Shown: positions 1-6,954 of the stretch, one piece after another
Numbering within the stretch: position 1 is the stretch's first letter
Layout of the letters: each line of letters begins with the position of its first letter
NCBI GenBank assembly: GCA_017428565.1
Contig: JAFRQP010000105.1
Coordinates: 1 to 40,100 of the forward strand
Length of the DNA stretch: 40,100 nt
Direction of reading: 5' to 3'
DNA from: Oscillospiraceae bacterium
GTDB taxonomy: Bacteria > Bacillota > Clostridia > Oscillospirales > Oscillospiraceae
The notes under the pieces: generated by a model
What the model saw: only the letters and a program-made list of their open reading frames with translations
Databases searched by the model: none
Told to the model about the DNA's origin: nothing
Translations under genes and position numbers: made by a program

Positions 1-380
1 CGCTGGGCGTCGGTGAAGTAGGCGGGGACGGTGATGACCGCTTCGGTGACGGTCTGGCCCAGATAGGCCTCGGCGTCCGCCTTCAGCTTCTGCAGCACCA
101 TGGCGGAGATCTCCTGGGGAGTATAGGCCTTGTTGTCGATGGTGACGCGGTAGTTGGAGCCCATCTCGCGCTTGATGGAGGAGATGGTGCGGTCGGGGTT
201 GGTGATGGCCTGGCGCTTGGCAACCTGGCCCACCATGCGCTCGCCGTTCTTGGTGAAGGCCACCACGGACGGGGTGGTGCGGGCGCCTTCGGCGTTGGCG
301 ATGACGACAGCCTCGCCGCCCTCCATGACGGCCACGCAGCTGTTGGTTGTACCGAGATCGATACCGATAATCTTACTCAT
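1..380 (-). CDS. dnaK: Chaperone DnaK (Hsp70), N-terminal part, cut by window edge
   Basis: ATP-dependent Hsp70 chaperone of the cytoplasm; works with GrpE (present here) and DnaJ (not in the window). The 126 visible residues begin [18 protein letters not shown], the phosphate-1 loop of the Hsp70 ATPase domain, and run through [10 protein letters not shown] and [18 protein letters not shown], all classic DnaK sequence. The ATG at 378-380 has an AGGAGG ribosome site about 9 nt upstream. It is the third gene of hrcA-grpE-dnaK, 86 nt after grpE. Heat-shock control should come from the CIRCE operator upstream of hrcA. The reading frame continues off the left edge, so completeness cannot be judged. 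Confidence 0.98.
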   Translation of the reverse strand, partial: MSKIIGIDLGTTNSCVAVMEGGEAVVIANAEGARTTPSVVAFTKNGERMVGQVAKRQAITNPDRTISSIKREMGSNYRVTIDNKAYTPQEISAMVLQKLKADAEAYLGQTVTEAVITVPAYFTDAQ

Positions 381-427
381 TTTTTTGTCCTCCTATATGA
401 AAAGTGATGTGTATACGTTTTATCTGT

Positions 428-455
428 AAGATCCTTCGCTATGCTCAGGATGACA
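428..455. repeat. Short palindromic repeat in the grpE-dnaK spacer
   Basis: On the minus strand this reads GTGTCATCCTGAGCATAGCG followed by AAGGATCTT. ATCCT and AGGAT arms can form a small hairpin. The wording resembles the TCATCCTGAGC...GCGAAGGATCT fragments scattered between genes in many gut Firmicutes, recognised from memory only. It lies inside the operon leader of dnaK, between the grpE stop and the dnaK ribosome site. Confidence 0.45.
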
Positions 456-466
456 CGCTCTCAAAA

Positions 467-1084
467 CTAATTTGCCACTTTGACCATGGCGAAGCGGATC
501 ACCCTGTCGTTCACCGTGAAGCCCTCCTGAAAGACCTCCACGATGGTGTTCTCGCCCTGCTCCTCGTCGTCCACATGCATGACGGCGTTGTGGAGCTTGG
601 GGTCAAAGGTCTGCCCAAGGCTCTCGATCTTCTTCACGCCCAGCTTTTCCAGGGTGTTTTCAAACTGGGTCATGATCATCTCCACGCCCTTGCGGTAGGC
701 CTCGTCCTCGGTGCCCTGCTTCAGGGCCCGGGTGAGATTGTCGTACACCGGCAGGAACTGCTGCACGGTGTTGGCCTTGATCTCGCCGTAGAGATTGTCC
801 TTCTCCTTCTGGCTGCGGCGGCGGAAGTTGTCATACTCGGCGCAGATGCGCAGATACTTGTCGTTGAGGGCGGCCTTGTCTTTCTCCAGGGCGTCCTTCT
901 CCGCCTCCAGGGCGGCGACGCGCTCGTCCTCTTTCTTCCGGCCGAACTTTTTTTCCTTCTTTTCGTCCTTTTTGTCAGCCTTTTTGTCGGTTTTTTCCTC
1001 CTCAGGGCTCTCCTGAGGTTCCTCCGGCACGGGCTGCGCCTCGGTCTCGGGTGCGGTCTCCTTCTTATCCTTTTCTTCGTTCAT
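467..1084 (-). CDS. grpE: Nucleotide exchange factor GrpE
   Basis: GrpE releases ADP from DnaK during the chaperone cycle. The 205-residue protein has a highly charged Lys/Glu-rich N-terminal third (about 1-60), a coiled-coil region around 55-90 leading into AEYDNFRRRSQKEKDNLYGE, and the C-terminal GrpE signature from about 150 onward (GQTFDPKLHNAVMHVDDEE, then VEVFQEGFTVNDRVIRFAMV). The N-terminal extension is long but within the range seen in Clostridia. The ATG overlaps the 3' end of hrcA by 20 nt, which suggests translational coupling; a GAGGAC ribosome site precedes it. Expression should follow hrcA and dnaK under CIRCE control. Confidence 0.97.
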   Translation of the reverse strand: MNEEKDKKETAPETEAQPVPEEPQESPEEEKTDKKADKKDEKKEKKFGRKKEDERVAALEAEKDALEKDKAALNDKYLRICAEYDNFRRRSQKEKDNLYGEIKANTVQQFLPVYDNLTRALKQGTEDEAYRKGVEMIMTQFENTLEKLGVKKIESLGQTFDPKLHNAVMHVDDEEQGENTIVEVFQEGFTVNDRVIRFAMVKVAN

Positions 1085-2165
1085 GTCCGTCCTCTATCTC
1101 CTTGATGATGAGTTTGTTGTGCATGCCCGCGGGGGGCGCCTCGCCTCCGCCCAGGCGGCGGCTGAGGCCGGCGGCCAGGAAGCTGAGCTTGGCGGCCACG
1201 GCGGAGTAGTCCATCCGGGTGGGCCCCACCACGCCGATCAGGCCACGGGTGTTGTCCCCGGCGTCATAGCTGGCGATGACCACGCTGGAGTCCTTCAGCT
1301 CCTCGGCCACATTTTCCGGCCCGATGAGCACCCGCACCTCGTCGCTGCCGCCCAGGCTCTCCGCCGCGGGGAGGATGTAGCCTCCGCCGGAGAGGTAGCT
1401 CATGAGCTTGTGGGCCTTGTCCGGGTCCCGGAACTCCGGCTGGTTCAGCAGCCGGTTCTCGCCGGAGAGGAAGGCGGTGGGGGTGTTGGCCTCGCCCAGG
1501 GTCTCCAGCACAAAGGCGGAGATCACCGCCGTCAGCCCCAGACTGTCGTCCGCCGCCCGCTCGGTGGCGTGGATCAGCGCGGGCGTGATCTCCTGCTCGG
1601 AGACGCCGGTGAAGCTGGCGTTGAAGAGGGTGGAGAGACGCCGGACCATGTCCGCGTCCACGGACACCGGCAGATGCACCAGCTTGCTCTTGACCGCGTT
1701 GCTGGACAGCATCAGCACGAGGATGAAGGTGTTGGCGTCCACGTAGATCAGGTCGAAGCGCTTCACCGTCACGGAGCTCTGGGCCGTCAGGGCCAGGGCG
1801 GGGTAATCGGTGAGCTGGGAGGCCAGCTTGCTCACGTCCCGAATGGTGTCGTCCAGCTCCTGGAGCTTCTGGTTCAGACGGCGGTTCATCTCCTCCGTCT
1901 CCTCCAGGCTCATCTTCTGCTTGGCCATGAGCTCGTTGACATACATCCGGTAGCCCATGGGGGTGGGGACGCGGCCTGCGGAGGTGTGGGGCTGCTCCAG
2001 GTAGCCCAGACTCACCAGCTCCGCCAGCTCGTTGCGGATGGTGGCGGAGGAGCAGTGCAGCTCGCCGCTCTGGGCGATGGCCTTGCTGCCCACCGGCTCC
2101 GCGGTGCGGATGTACTCATCCACCACGGCGGCCAGGATCTTCTTTTTTCTCTCGCTGATGACCAT
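1065..2165 (-). CDS. hrcA: Heat-inducible transcription repressor HrcA
   Basis: HrcA binds the CIRCE inverted repeat and represses class I heat-shock genes; its folding depends on GroEL. The 366-residue protein starts MVISERKKKILAAVVDEYI. It has the N-terminal winged helix (SSATIRNELAELVSLGYLEQ, then PHTSAGRVPTPMGYR) and the GAF-like C-terminal domain with GLIGVVGPTRMDYSAV. The frame stays open far upstream, but the ATG at 2163-2165 is chosen because HrcA proteins begin at this point, an AGGGTG site lies 6 nt before it, and the promoter and CIRCE lie just upstream. First gene of hrcA-grpE-dnaK and therefore autoregulated. Confidence 0.97.
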   Translation of the reverse strand: MVISERKKKILAAVVDEYIRTAEPVGSKAIAQSGELHCSSATIRNELAELVSLGYLEQPHTSAGRVPTPMGYRMYVNELMAKQKMSLEETEEMNRRLNQKLQELDDTIRDVSKLASQLTDYPALALTAQSSVTVKRFDLIYVDANTFILVLMLSSNAVKSKLVHLPVSVDADMVRRLSTLFNASFTGVSEQEITPALIHATERAADDSLGLTAVISAFVLETLGEANTPTAFLSGENRLLNQPEFRDPDKAHKLMSYLSGGGYILPAAESLGGSDEVRVLIGPENVAEELKDSSVVIASYDAGDNTRGLIGVVGPTRMDYSAVAAKLSFLAAGLSRRLGGGEAPPAGMHNKLIIKEIEDGHERRKG

Positions 2166-2178
2166 AAGACGCACCCTG

Positions 2179-2228
2179 TTAGCACTCTCGCACTCCGACT
2201 GTTGGCACTCTCTTCTTACGAGTGCTAA
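2179..2228. promoter_or_regulatory. CIRCE operator with an overlapping second, degenerate copy
   Basis: A near-perfect CIRCE lies at 2202-2228: TTGGCACTC, 9 nt, GAGTGCTAA (one mismatch to the consensus TTAGCACTC-N9-GAGTGCTAA). A perfect left arm TTAGCACTC also occurs at 2179-2187, and 9 nt later GACTGTTGG (2197-2205) matches the right arm at 5 of 9 positions. The GCACTC half-site therefore occurs three times (2182, 2190, 2205) before the inverted GAGTGC at 2220. The good copy overlaps the predicted -10 box and start point of the hrcA promoter, the position expected for HrcA repression. Confidence 0.93.
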
Positions 2229-2255
2229 TATAGCACCGCGCGCAGCCAATGTCAA
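2227..2255 (-). promoter_or_regulatory. Sigma-A promoter of hrcA-grpE-dnaK
   Basis: On the minus strand: TTGACA at 2255-2250, a 17-nt spacer, then TATATT at 2232-2227. Transcription would begin near 2220, inside the CIRCE operator, so HrcA binding would block RNA polymerase. Confidence 0.85.
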
Positions 2256-2330
2256 GGGTTTCCAGCCCGGGACAGGAAAATTCACAGATTGGTCACGAAA
2301 AGAATATTTAAAAATTTTGTTGCACTTCTC

Positions 2331-2359
2331 TTGCCTTTTCCTAAAAAAAGGATTATCAT
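2331..2359 (+). promoter_or_regulatory. Probable sigma-A promoter of the MarR-like gene
   Basis: TTGCCT (2331-2336), 17-nt spacer, TATCAT (2354-2359). The predicted start near 2366 gives a 30-nt leader to the ATG at 2397 and would exclude the upstream in-frame ATG at 2358 as the start. A weaker alternative, TTCACA-N18-TATTTA, lies at 2281-2310. Confidence 0.45.
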
Positions 2360-2396
2360 GGAAATCGTGAAAGCAAGCCCGGAGGGGGAAAGGATC

Positions 2397-2837
2397 ATGC
2401 TGGAAAACAGCTTTCTTGAAGTATACGATAAGTTCAAGCTGCAGTTTTATCGGAAGATCTTTGAGCTGGTGCGGGAGCAGGACGGCGCCCTGACCGCCAT
2501 GGAGGCCTTCGCGCTGGAGGTCATCCAGATCCTGGACGAGCCCACGGTGAGCGAATTTGCGGATTTCCTCAACATTTCCCAGTCCAACGCCACCTACAAG
2601 GTGAACAACCTGATCAAAAAGGGCTATCTGGAGCGGGCAAACTCCAAGATCGACCGGCGGGAGTATCACCTGATCCTCTCGGAGAAGTACTACAACTACC
2701 TGCGCCAGCTCACCAATTACGAGCAGAAGGTGGTGCAGCGCATGAAGGAGCGCTTCTCTTCCGAGGACGCGGAAAAGCTGGACGAGTTGTTCACCATCAT
2801 CTCCCAGGAACTGATGCCCGAGTGCGAGGAGCGCTGA
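2397..2837 (+). CDS. MarR-family transcriptional regulator
   Basis: A winged-helix regulator of 146 residues, normal length for MarR proteins. The centre (VSEFADFLNISQSNATYKVN, then NLIKKGYLERANSKIDRREY) is the helix-turn-helix plus beta wing with the usual D-R-R/Y signature, and long helices at both ends would form the dimer interface. The start MLENSFLEVYDKF is chosen because GGAGGGGGAAAGG lies just upstream; an earlier ATG at 2358 is possible. The gene stands alone between the divergent hrcA promoter and a strong terminator. Its ligand and targets cannot be told; the MFS transporter downstream is a candidate target, but it has its own promoter. Confidence 0.85.
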   Translation: MLENSFLEVYDKFKLQFYRKIFELVREQDGALTAMEAFALEVIQILDEPTVSEFADFLNISQSNATYKVNNLIKKGYLERANSKIDRREYHLILSEKYYNYLRQLTNYEQKVVQRMKERFSSEDAEKLDELFTIISQELMPECEER

Positions 2838-2900
2838 TCCCCGCCTGCGGCAGCCCGGCTCCGTTTTGCCCGACGCGGCCCAAGAGCAGCGCCAGATCAG

Positions 2901-2948
2901 CCATGCGCCTGCAGCCCCCGTTTCGGGGCGCGGCGCATGGATTTTTTG
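2901..2948 (+). terminator. Rho-independent terminator after the MarR-like gene
   Basis: CCATGCGCC (2901-2909) pairs with GGCGCATGG (2932-2940), with a further CCCCG/CGGGG pairing inside, followed by ATTTTTTG. Confidence 0.85.
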
Positions 2949-2977
2949 TTTACAAACGCCCAAAACGGGAGTAAGAT
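2949..2977 (+). promoter_or_regulatory. Sigma-A promoter of the MFS gene
   Basis: TTTACA (2949-2954), 17-nt spacer, TAAGAT (2972-2977), directly after the preceding terminator and about 40 nt before the MFS start codon. Confidence 0.65.
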
Positions 2978-3019
2978 AGACGCAGAAATCCCGAAAACGA
3001 TACGGAAAGGGAGATGTGT

Positions 3020-4492
3020 ATGTTCAAGCTGTTCAAGCGCAAGGAAGCAGAGCCCGCGGCCCCGAAAAACGGCGGCCTGAAGCTCAATTACTCGCGCACC
3101 GCCCTCATCGGCTTCGCCTTCTTCGGCATCCTGCTGCTCTGGCAGGTCTACGATTCCTGGTGCCCCACCTTTCTGACGGACATTTTTGCCCACAAGTTCT
3201 ACGGCATGACCTCCGCCGAGCTGAAGGTCAGCGATCCGGACAAGATCCTGGACGTGCAGTGGATCGTCGGCGTCATCATGGCCTGCGACAACCTGGCCGC
3301 CCTGATCCTGCTGCCCATCTTCGGCCGGATCTCCGACAGGACCCACACCCGCATCGGCAAGCGGATGCCCTACATCCTGGTGGGCACCTTCGTGTCCGCC
3401 GTGGCCTTCCCCTTCATCCCCCTGTTCTTCCATAACCACAACATCGTCGGCATGATCGTCGCCATGGGCATCGTCCTGATCTTCATGATGATGTACCGCA
3501 ACCCCGCCGTCGCCCTCATGCCGGACATCACCCCCAAGCCCCTGCGGGCCAGGGCCAACGGCATCATCAACATCATGGGCTACTTCGGCGGCGCCTTCGC
3601 CACGGTGCTGGGCATGGTCTTTGTGCTCAGCAAGTACATTGACGCCACCGAGCCCGCCCAGCGCAACATCTGGGTCATTGAGCTGCCCTTTATCATCGCC
3701 TCCGCACTGATGGTCATCTCCGCCCTGGTGCTGTTCAAGACCATCAAGGAGAACGAGCTGGCCGAAAAGCTGAAGGGTGAGATCGCCCTGGGCGAGGAGC
3801 TGGCCGCCGTGGCTGCCCCCATCGACGACGACAAGCCCATGTCCAAGGCCAACCGGAACATGCTCTTTGCCATTCTCGGCGCGGAGTTTCTCTGGTTCAT
3901 GAGCGACAACGCCCTGGGCACCTACATCGGCAACTACGTCATCTACTTCCTGAGCTCCAGCTCCCGCTTCACCAGCACCATGATCATCGTCGGCGGCCTG
4001 GCCTCGGTGTTTGGCTTCGCCATCGCCGGCTTCGTCGCCGACCGGGTTGGCCGCAAGTGGACCATTTCCTCCGGTCTGACCATCACCTTTATCGGCCTGA
4101 TCCTGATGTGCTTCGTCCGCCCCAAGGGCACGGTGGAGCAGGGCGTGCAGCTGGCCTTCCCGGCGCTGCTGTACGTGGTCTGGGCGCTGAAGGGCTTCGG
4201 CATGGCCCTGGTGCACAACTGCTCCTTCCCCATGGTGGTGGAGCTCTGCAACTCCAAGAAGATCGGCCGCTTCACCGGCTTCTACTACGCCTCCAGCATG
4301 TCCGCCCAGACCATCACCCCGGTGCTGCTGGGCTACATCCTGAGGGCCGCCGGCGCCTGGCGGGCCTTGCCGGTCTACGCCACCATCCTCACGGTGCTGA
4401 GCTTTGCGGTGTTCACCGCCTTCGTCAAGAACATCAAGTCCGGCAAGGTGGCCAATGTCACCGGCCTGGAGGCTCTGGGCGCGGACGACTGA
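3020..4492 (+). CDS. MFS transporter, GPH/SLC45 (sucrose-symporter-like) type
   Basis: A polytopic inner-membrane transporter of 490 residues with about 12 hydrophobic segments. The loop after the second segment reads GRISDRTHTRIGKRMPYI (about 102-119), the GPH/SLC45-type version of the MFS motif A, and a second copy, GFVADRVGRKWT, follows in the C-terminal half. Related proteins carry sugars or glycosides with a cation; the substrate here is not known. ATG 3020 is preferred over ATG 3014 because AGGGAG at 3008-3013 touches the earlier codon but sits 6 nt before the later one. A terminator and then a GDPD gene follow, so a link to glycerophosphodiester or sugar-phosphate use is possible but inferred. 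Confidence 0.85.
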   Translation: MFKLFKRKEAEPAAPKNGGLKLNYSRTALIGFAFFGILLLWQVYDSWCPTFLTDIFAHKFYGMTSAELKVSDPDKILDVQWIVGVIMACDNLAALILLPIFGRISDRTHTRIGKRMPYILVGTFVSAVAFPFIPLFFHNHNIVGMIVAMGIVLIFMMMYRNPAVALMPDITPKPLRARANGIINIMGYFGGAFATVLGMVFVLSKYIDATEPAQRNIWVIELPFIIASALMVISALVLFKTIKENELAEKLKGEIALGEELAAVAAPIDDDKPMSKANRNMLFAILGAEFLWFMSDNALGTYIGNYVIYFLSSSSRFTSTMIIVGGLASVFGFAIAGFVADRVGRKWTISSGLTITFIGLILMCFVRPKGTVEQGVQLAFPALLYVVWALKGFGMALVHNCSFPMVVELCNSKKIGRFTGFYYASSMSAQTITPVLLGYILRAAGAWRALPVYATILTVLSFAVFTAFVKNIKSGKVANVTGLEALGADD

Positions 4493-4513
4493 GTCTGAAC
4501 CCTGCGGCAATTC

Positions 4514-4545
4514 CCCGGCTCCGGTCCCCGGAGCCGGGTTTTCCT
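4514..4545 (+). terminator. Terminator after the MFS gene
   Basis: CCCGGCTCCGG (4514-4524) and CCGGAGCCGGG (4528-4538) form an 11-bp stem with a 3-nt loop, followed by TTTTCCTT. The T-run is short, so read-through into the phosphodiesterase gene is plausible, and no clear separate promoter was found for that gene. Confidence 0.75.
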
Positions 4546-4613
4546 TCCCACGCGCGGGAGGCACAAACAACAAAAGGGGCGTCCGACGGAGCCCCCGAGG
4601 AGGTATTTGGAAG

Positions 4614-5441
4614 ATGGAAAAGAAGACTCTGTTCAAGCTCTGCCTGGGCGCCGCCGCGGCTGCGGCGCTGCCCGTGTTTCTGAGCGCGCCCGGTCGGGCC
4701 GCCCAGCGGCAGAAGGCGCCCTTCTTCGGCGCGAACATCGCCCACCGGGGCCTGCACAGCCGGGACAAGTCCGTGCCCGAGAGCTCCCTGGAGGCCTTCC
4801 GCCTGGCCGCCGAGGCGGGCTACGGCGCGGAGCTGGACGTGCAGCTTTCGAAGGACGGCCAGGTGGTGGTCTTTCACGACGACACCCTGGACCGGGTCTG
4901 CGGCGTGCACGGGCGGGTGGATGAATTCAGCTTTGACGAGCTGCAGACCATGCGCCTCTGCGGCACGGAGCAGCGTATCCCGCTTTTCTCCGATGTGATG
5001 AAGACCATCGGCGGCCGGGGCCCCCTGATCGTGGAGCTGAAAAACGGCCGGCGCAACCAGGAGCTCTGCCAAAAGACCTACGCCCTGCTGCAGGGCTACA
5101 AGGGCGAGGCGTGCGTGGAGAGCTTCAACCCCAGGATCGTGGCCTGGTTCCGTTTCCACGGGAAGGATCTGCTGCGCGGCCAGCTGGCGTCCCCGGTGAA
5201 GGACTATGTGAAGGACGGCTTCAGCAAGCCTCTGAGCTTTGTGCTCAGCCGCTGCCTGCTGAACTTCCTGGCCCGGCCCCAGTTCATCGCCTACAAGCTG
5301 GTCCGCCGCCCGCTGACGGTGCGGCTTTCGGAGCTGCTGGGCGCCATGAAGGTCTGCTGGACCTCCCACGACCCCGCCAGCGAAAAGGGCCAGGACACGG
5401 TGATCTTCGAGTTCTACCGCCCCGGACTCCGCTTCAAATAA
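4614..5441 (+). CDS. Glycerophosphodiester phosphodiesterase family protein
   Basis: Predicted to hydrolyse glycerophosphodiesters to glycerol 3-phosphate and an alcohol. The 275-residue protein has an N-terminal hydrophobic segment (about 5-30) with Arg/Lys before it, either a signal anchor or a signal peptide. The GDPD TIM-barrel motifs follow: AHRGLHSR (His44, Arg45), then ELDVQLSKDGQVVVFHDD (Glu73, Asp75, His88), then IVELKNG. These are the expected metal and catalytic residues. The start is fixed by GAGGAGGT at 4597-4604. The C-terminal part (about 190-260) is longer and less typical than in the minimal domain. It ends 46 nt before a perfect bidirectional terminator. Confidence 0.9.
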   Translation: MEKKTLFKLCLGAAAAAALPVFLSAPGRAAQRQKAPFFGANIAHRGLHSRDKSVPESSLEAFRLAAEAGYGAELDVQLSKDGQVVVFHDDTLDRVCGVHGRVDEFSFDELQTMRLCGTEQRIPLFSDVMKTIGGRGPLIVELKNGRRNQELCQKTYALLQGYKGEACVESFNPRIVAWFRFHGKDLLRGQLASPVKDYVKDGFSKPLSFVLSRCLLNFLARPQFIAYKLVRRPLTVRLSELLGAMKVCWTSHDPASEKGQDTVIFEFYRPGLRFK

Positions 5442-5487
5442 GCCTGGTAGGCGCCGGCGTCCTCGACGGCCCTCATGGGCGAAATGC

Positions 5488-5529
5488 GAATAAGGAAACG
5501 GGAGAGCGTGCTCTCCCGTTTCCTTATTC
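5488..5529. terminator. Bidirectional terminator between convergent genes
   Basis: A perfect 19-bp inverted repeat (5488-5506 with 5511-5529, 4-nt loop CGTG). It serves the phosphodiesterase gene on plus and the DUF378 gene on minus. The last two codons and the stop of DUF378 lie inside one arm. Confidence 0.8.
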
Positions 5530-5730
5530 GTCGGTGACGGCGTCGCTGCGGAACAGCAGCGAGATGCACCAGATGGCCGACAGGCCCACCAGGGTGTAGA
5601 TCACGCGGCTGACGGTGGCGGTCTGGCCGCCGAAGAGCCAGGCCACCAGGTCAAAGCGGAACAGGCCCACGCTGCCCCAGTTGAGGCCGCCGATGATGGC
5701 CAGGGTCAGGGCGATGCGATCCAGGATCAT
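5524..5730 (-). CDS. DUF378 family small membrane protein
   Basis: A 68-residue protein with two hydrophobic segments (about 5-25 and 42-60). It begins MILDRIALTLAIIGGLNWGS, and the GGLNWG(S/L)VG motif is diagnostic of DUF378 (YuzA-like); the second segment is TVSRVIYTLVGLSAI. Normal length for the family, whose function is unknown. GGAG lies about 9 nt before the ATG. It is a single-gene unit ending in a bidirectional terminator. An upstream sequence resembles a forespore sigma-G promoter and is listed separately. Confidence 0.9.
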   Translation of the reverse strand: MILDRIALTLAIIGGLNWGSVGLFRFDLVAWLFGGQTATVSRVIYTLVGLSAIWCISLLFRSDAVTDE

Positions 5731-5803
5731 AAGACAATCTCCTCTCTTCCGAATCAGCGGGCCCCGCCCGCCGGTTCCGGTTTCACACTTGTGATGTCGG
5801 CCT

Positions 5804-5832
5804 TAGTATGCCCTCAGGCGAAAACAATATGC
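5804..5832 (-). promoter_or_regulatory. Candidate promoter of the DUF378 gene (sigma-G-like or sigma-A-like)
   Basis: On the minus strand GCATA (5832-5828), 17 nt, CATACTA (5810-5804). CATACTA fits the -10 of forespore sigma-G promoters, and GCATA is an acceptable -35. The same bases can be read as a weak sigma-A promoter, TTGCAT-N18-CATACT. The leader to the ATG would be about 65 nt. Confidence 0.35.
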
Positions 5833-5871
5833 AAAAAAGCCGCCTTCGACAAAAGTAGTGTCCCTTCGCTC

Positions 5872-5900
5872 TTTACAAAAGCGCCGGAACGCGCTATGCT
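5872..5900 (+). promoter_or_regulatory. Sigma-A promoter of a putative small RNA
   Basis: TTTACA (5872-5877), 17-nt spacer, TATGCT (5895-5900). Transcription from about 5907 meets a strong terminator less than 100 nt later without a convincing reading frame. Confidence 0.55.
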
Positions 5901-5906
5901 ACAGGC

Positions 5907-6005
5907 ACAGCTTATCCAAGGGGTCTTCCGACGGAAGATCGGCTCATATCTTTATCCCACAACCCTGTTCTGGCGGACTGAGATCTCAGTCCGCCCCTTT
6001 TTTTT
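5907..6005 (+). ncRNA. Putative orphan small RNA, about 99 nt
   Basis: A promoter-to-terminator unit within the 367-nt gene-free stretch between DUF378 and mscS. After the predicted start comes a hairpin, GGTCTTCC / GGAAGATC (5922-5929 with 5933-5940), then an unpaired stretch. It ends in a perfect palindrome at 5972-5995 (stem GGCGGACTGA, loop GATC) followed by CC and eight T. The downstream mscS gene has its own promoter past this terminator, so the unit need not be an mscS leader. It does not contain the SRP RNA core and is too short for 6S RNA. I do not recognise a family; a riboswitch-like leader remains possible. Confidence 0.45.
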
Positions 6006-6036
6006 GCCCATAGGAGCCGCTCGGGTGCTTTTCTTC

Positions 6037-6065
6037 TTGACGGAAGAGGGTCGGTTTATTACAAT
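6037..6065 (+). promoter_or_regulatory. Sigma-A promoter of mscS
   Basis: TTGACG (6037-6042), 17-nt spacer, TACAAT (6060-6065); predicted start near 6072, about 26 nt before the mscS ATG. Confidence 0.75.
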
Positions 6066-6097
6066 AAGTACATAAAGCAACGAGAGGAGTTCCCGCT

Positions 6098-6946
6098 ATG
6101 AAAGAAAACCATGTGGCTTCCCGTGCGATCCGGCTGGTCCTGTTCGCCGCCCTGGCCGGAGGCCTGTTCGCCTTGTTCCAGTCCACCCGGAGCCCCCTTG
6201 TCAAGGCCGGCGCCATGGCCTTCGCGGTGCTGGCGGCCGAGAGCTTTCTGACCCTGGTGCTGAGCTTCCTTCACCCCCGCTCCCACCGCCTGCGCACCCT
6301 GCTGACCCTGGCTGCCAGCCTGCTCAAGTACATCGCCCTCATCGTGATCCTCTGCTGGGGCCTGAGCATCCTGGGGGTGGATCTGTCCACCATCGTCACC
6401 ACCGTGGGGATCCTGGCCCTGGTGCTGGGCTTCGGCGCGGAGAGCCTGATCGCCGATCTGGTGACCGGCACCTTCATGCTCTTTGAAAATCAGTACAACG
6501 TGGGTGACATCGTGGAGGTCAACGGCTTCCGCGGCACCGTCAAGGAGATCGGCATCCGCACCACCTCCATCATCGACGCCGGCAAAAACATCAAGATCAT
6601 CAACAACTCCGACATGAAGAACATCCTCAACCGCTCCGACAACGCCTCCCTGGCCGTCAGCAACATCGACATCCCCTATGAGACGGACCTGCCGGCCTTT
6701 GAGAAGAAGCTGCCCGGCCTCATGACCCGGATCTTTGAGGCCCACAAGGACGTGTTCCTCAGCGAGCCGGTGTACCTGGGCGTGCAGGAGCTGGCTCCCT
6801 CCGGCGTCACCCTGCGCTTCATCGCCGAGGTGCCGGAGGACAAGATCTACTCCGGCGCGCGCCTTCTGAACCGGGAGCTGCTGGTGGGCTTCCGCGCCCT
6901 GGAGGTGGAGGTGCCCTTCCCGCAGCTGGATCTGCATCAGCGCTGA
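6098..6946 (+). CDS. Small-conductance mechanosensitive channel, MscS family
   Basis: An inner-membrane channel that opens under membrane tension and releases osmolytes on osmotic down-shock. The 282-residue length is typical of MscS/YggB. Three hydrophobic segments (about 10-30, 38-58, 68-90) precede the pore-lining helix, which runs into the beta domain as LALVLGFGAESLIADLVTG. The beta domain then reads FENQYNVGDIVEVNGFRG and VKEIGIRTTSIID, both strong MscS signatures. The C-terminal alpha/beta domain (about 190-282) is present. GAGAGGAG lies 8 nt before the ATG. It is probably co-transcribed with the next gene, which starts 8 nt after its stop. Confidence 0.93.
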   Translation: MKENHVASRAIRLVLFAALAGGLFALFQSTRSPLVKAGAMAFAVLAAESFLTLVLSFLHPRSHRLRTLLTLAASLLKYIALIVILCWGLSILGVDLSTIVTTVGILALVLGFGAESLIADLVTGTFMLFENQYNVGDIVEVNGFRGTVKEIGIRTTSIIDAGKNIKIINNSDMKNILNRSDNASLAVSNIDIPYETDLPAFEKKLPGLMTRIFEAHKDVFLSEPVYLGVQELAPSGVTLRFIAEVPEDKIYSGARLLNRELLVGFRALEVEVPFPQLDLHQR

Positions 6947-6954
6947 GTGCCGCC

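Noticed and set aside
1083-2228. Long open frame on the plus strand opposite hrcA
   Set aside because: Its His/Gly/Val-rich product is the mirror of GC-rich hrcA codons; it has no recognisable domain and hrcA is certain.
2166-2963. Upstream in-frame extension of hrcA (to a 632-residue product)
   Set aside because: It would run through the promoter and CIRCE operator and over the MarR-like gene on the other strand.
2897-4768. Long minus-strand frame opposite the MFS gene
   Set aside because: Low-complexity His/Gly/Asp/Glu shadow of a well-supported transporter gene.
5907-6005. SRP RNA or 6S RNA
   Set aside because: No GGAAGCAGCC-type SRP core, and about 100 nt is too short for 6S RNA with its large central bubble.
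5791-6075. 94-codon plus-strand frame over the putative small RNA
   Set aside because: It runs through a perfect terminator, has no ribosome site and no family resemblance.
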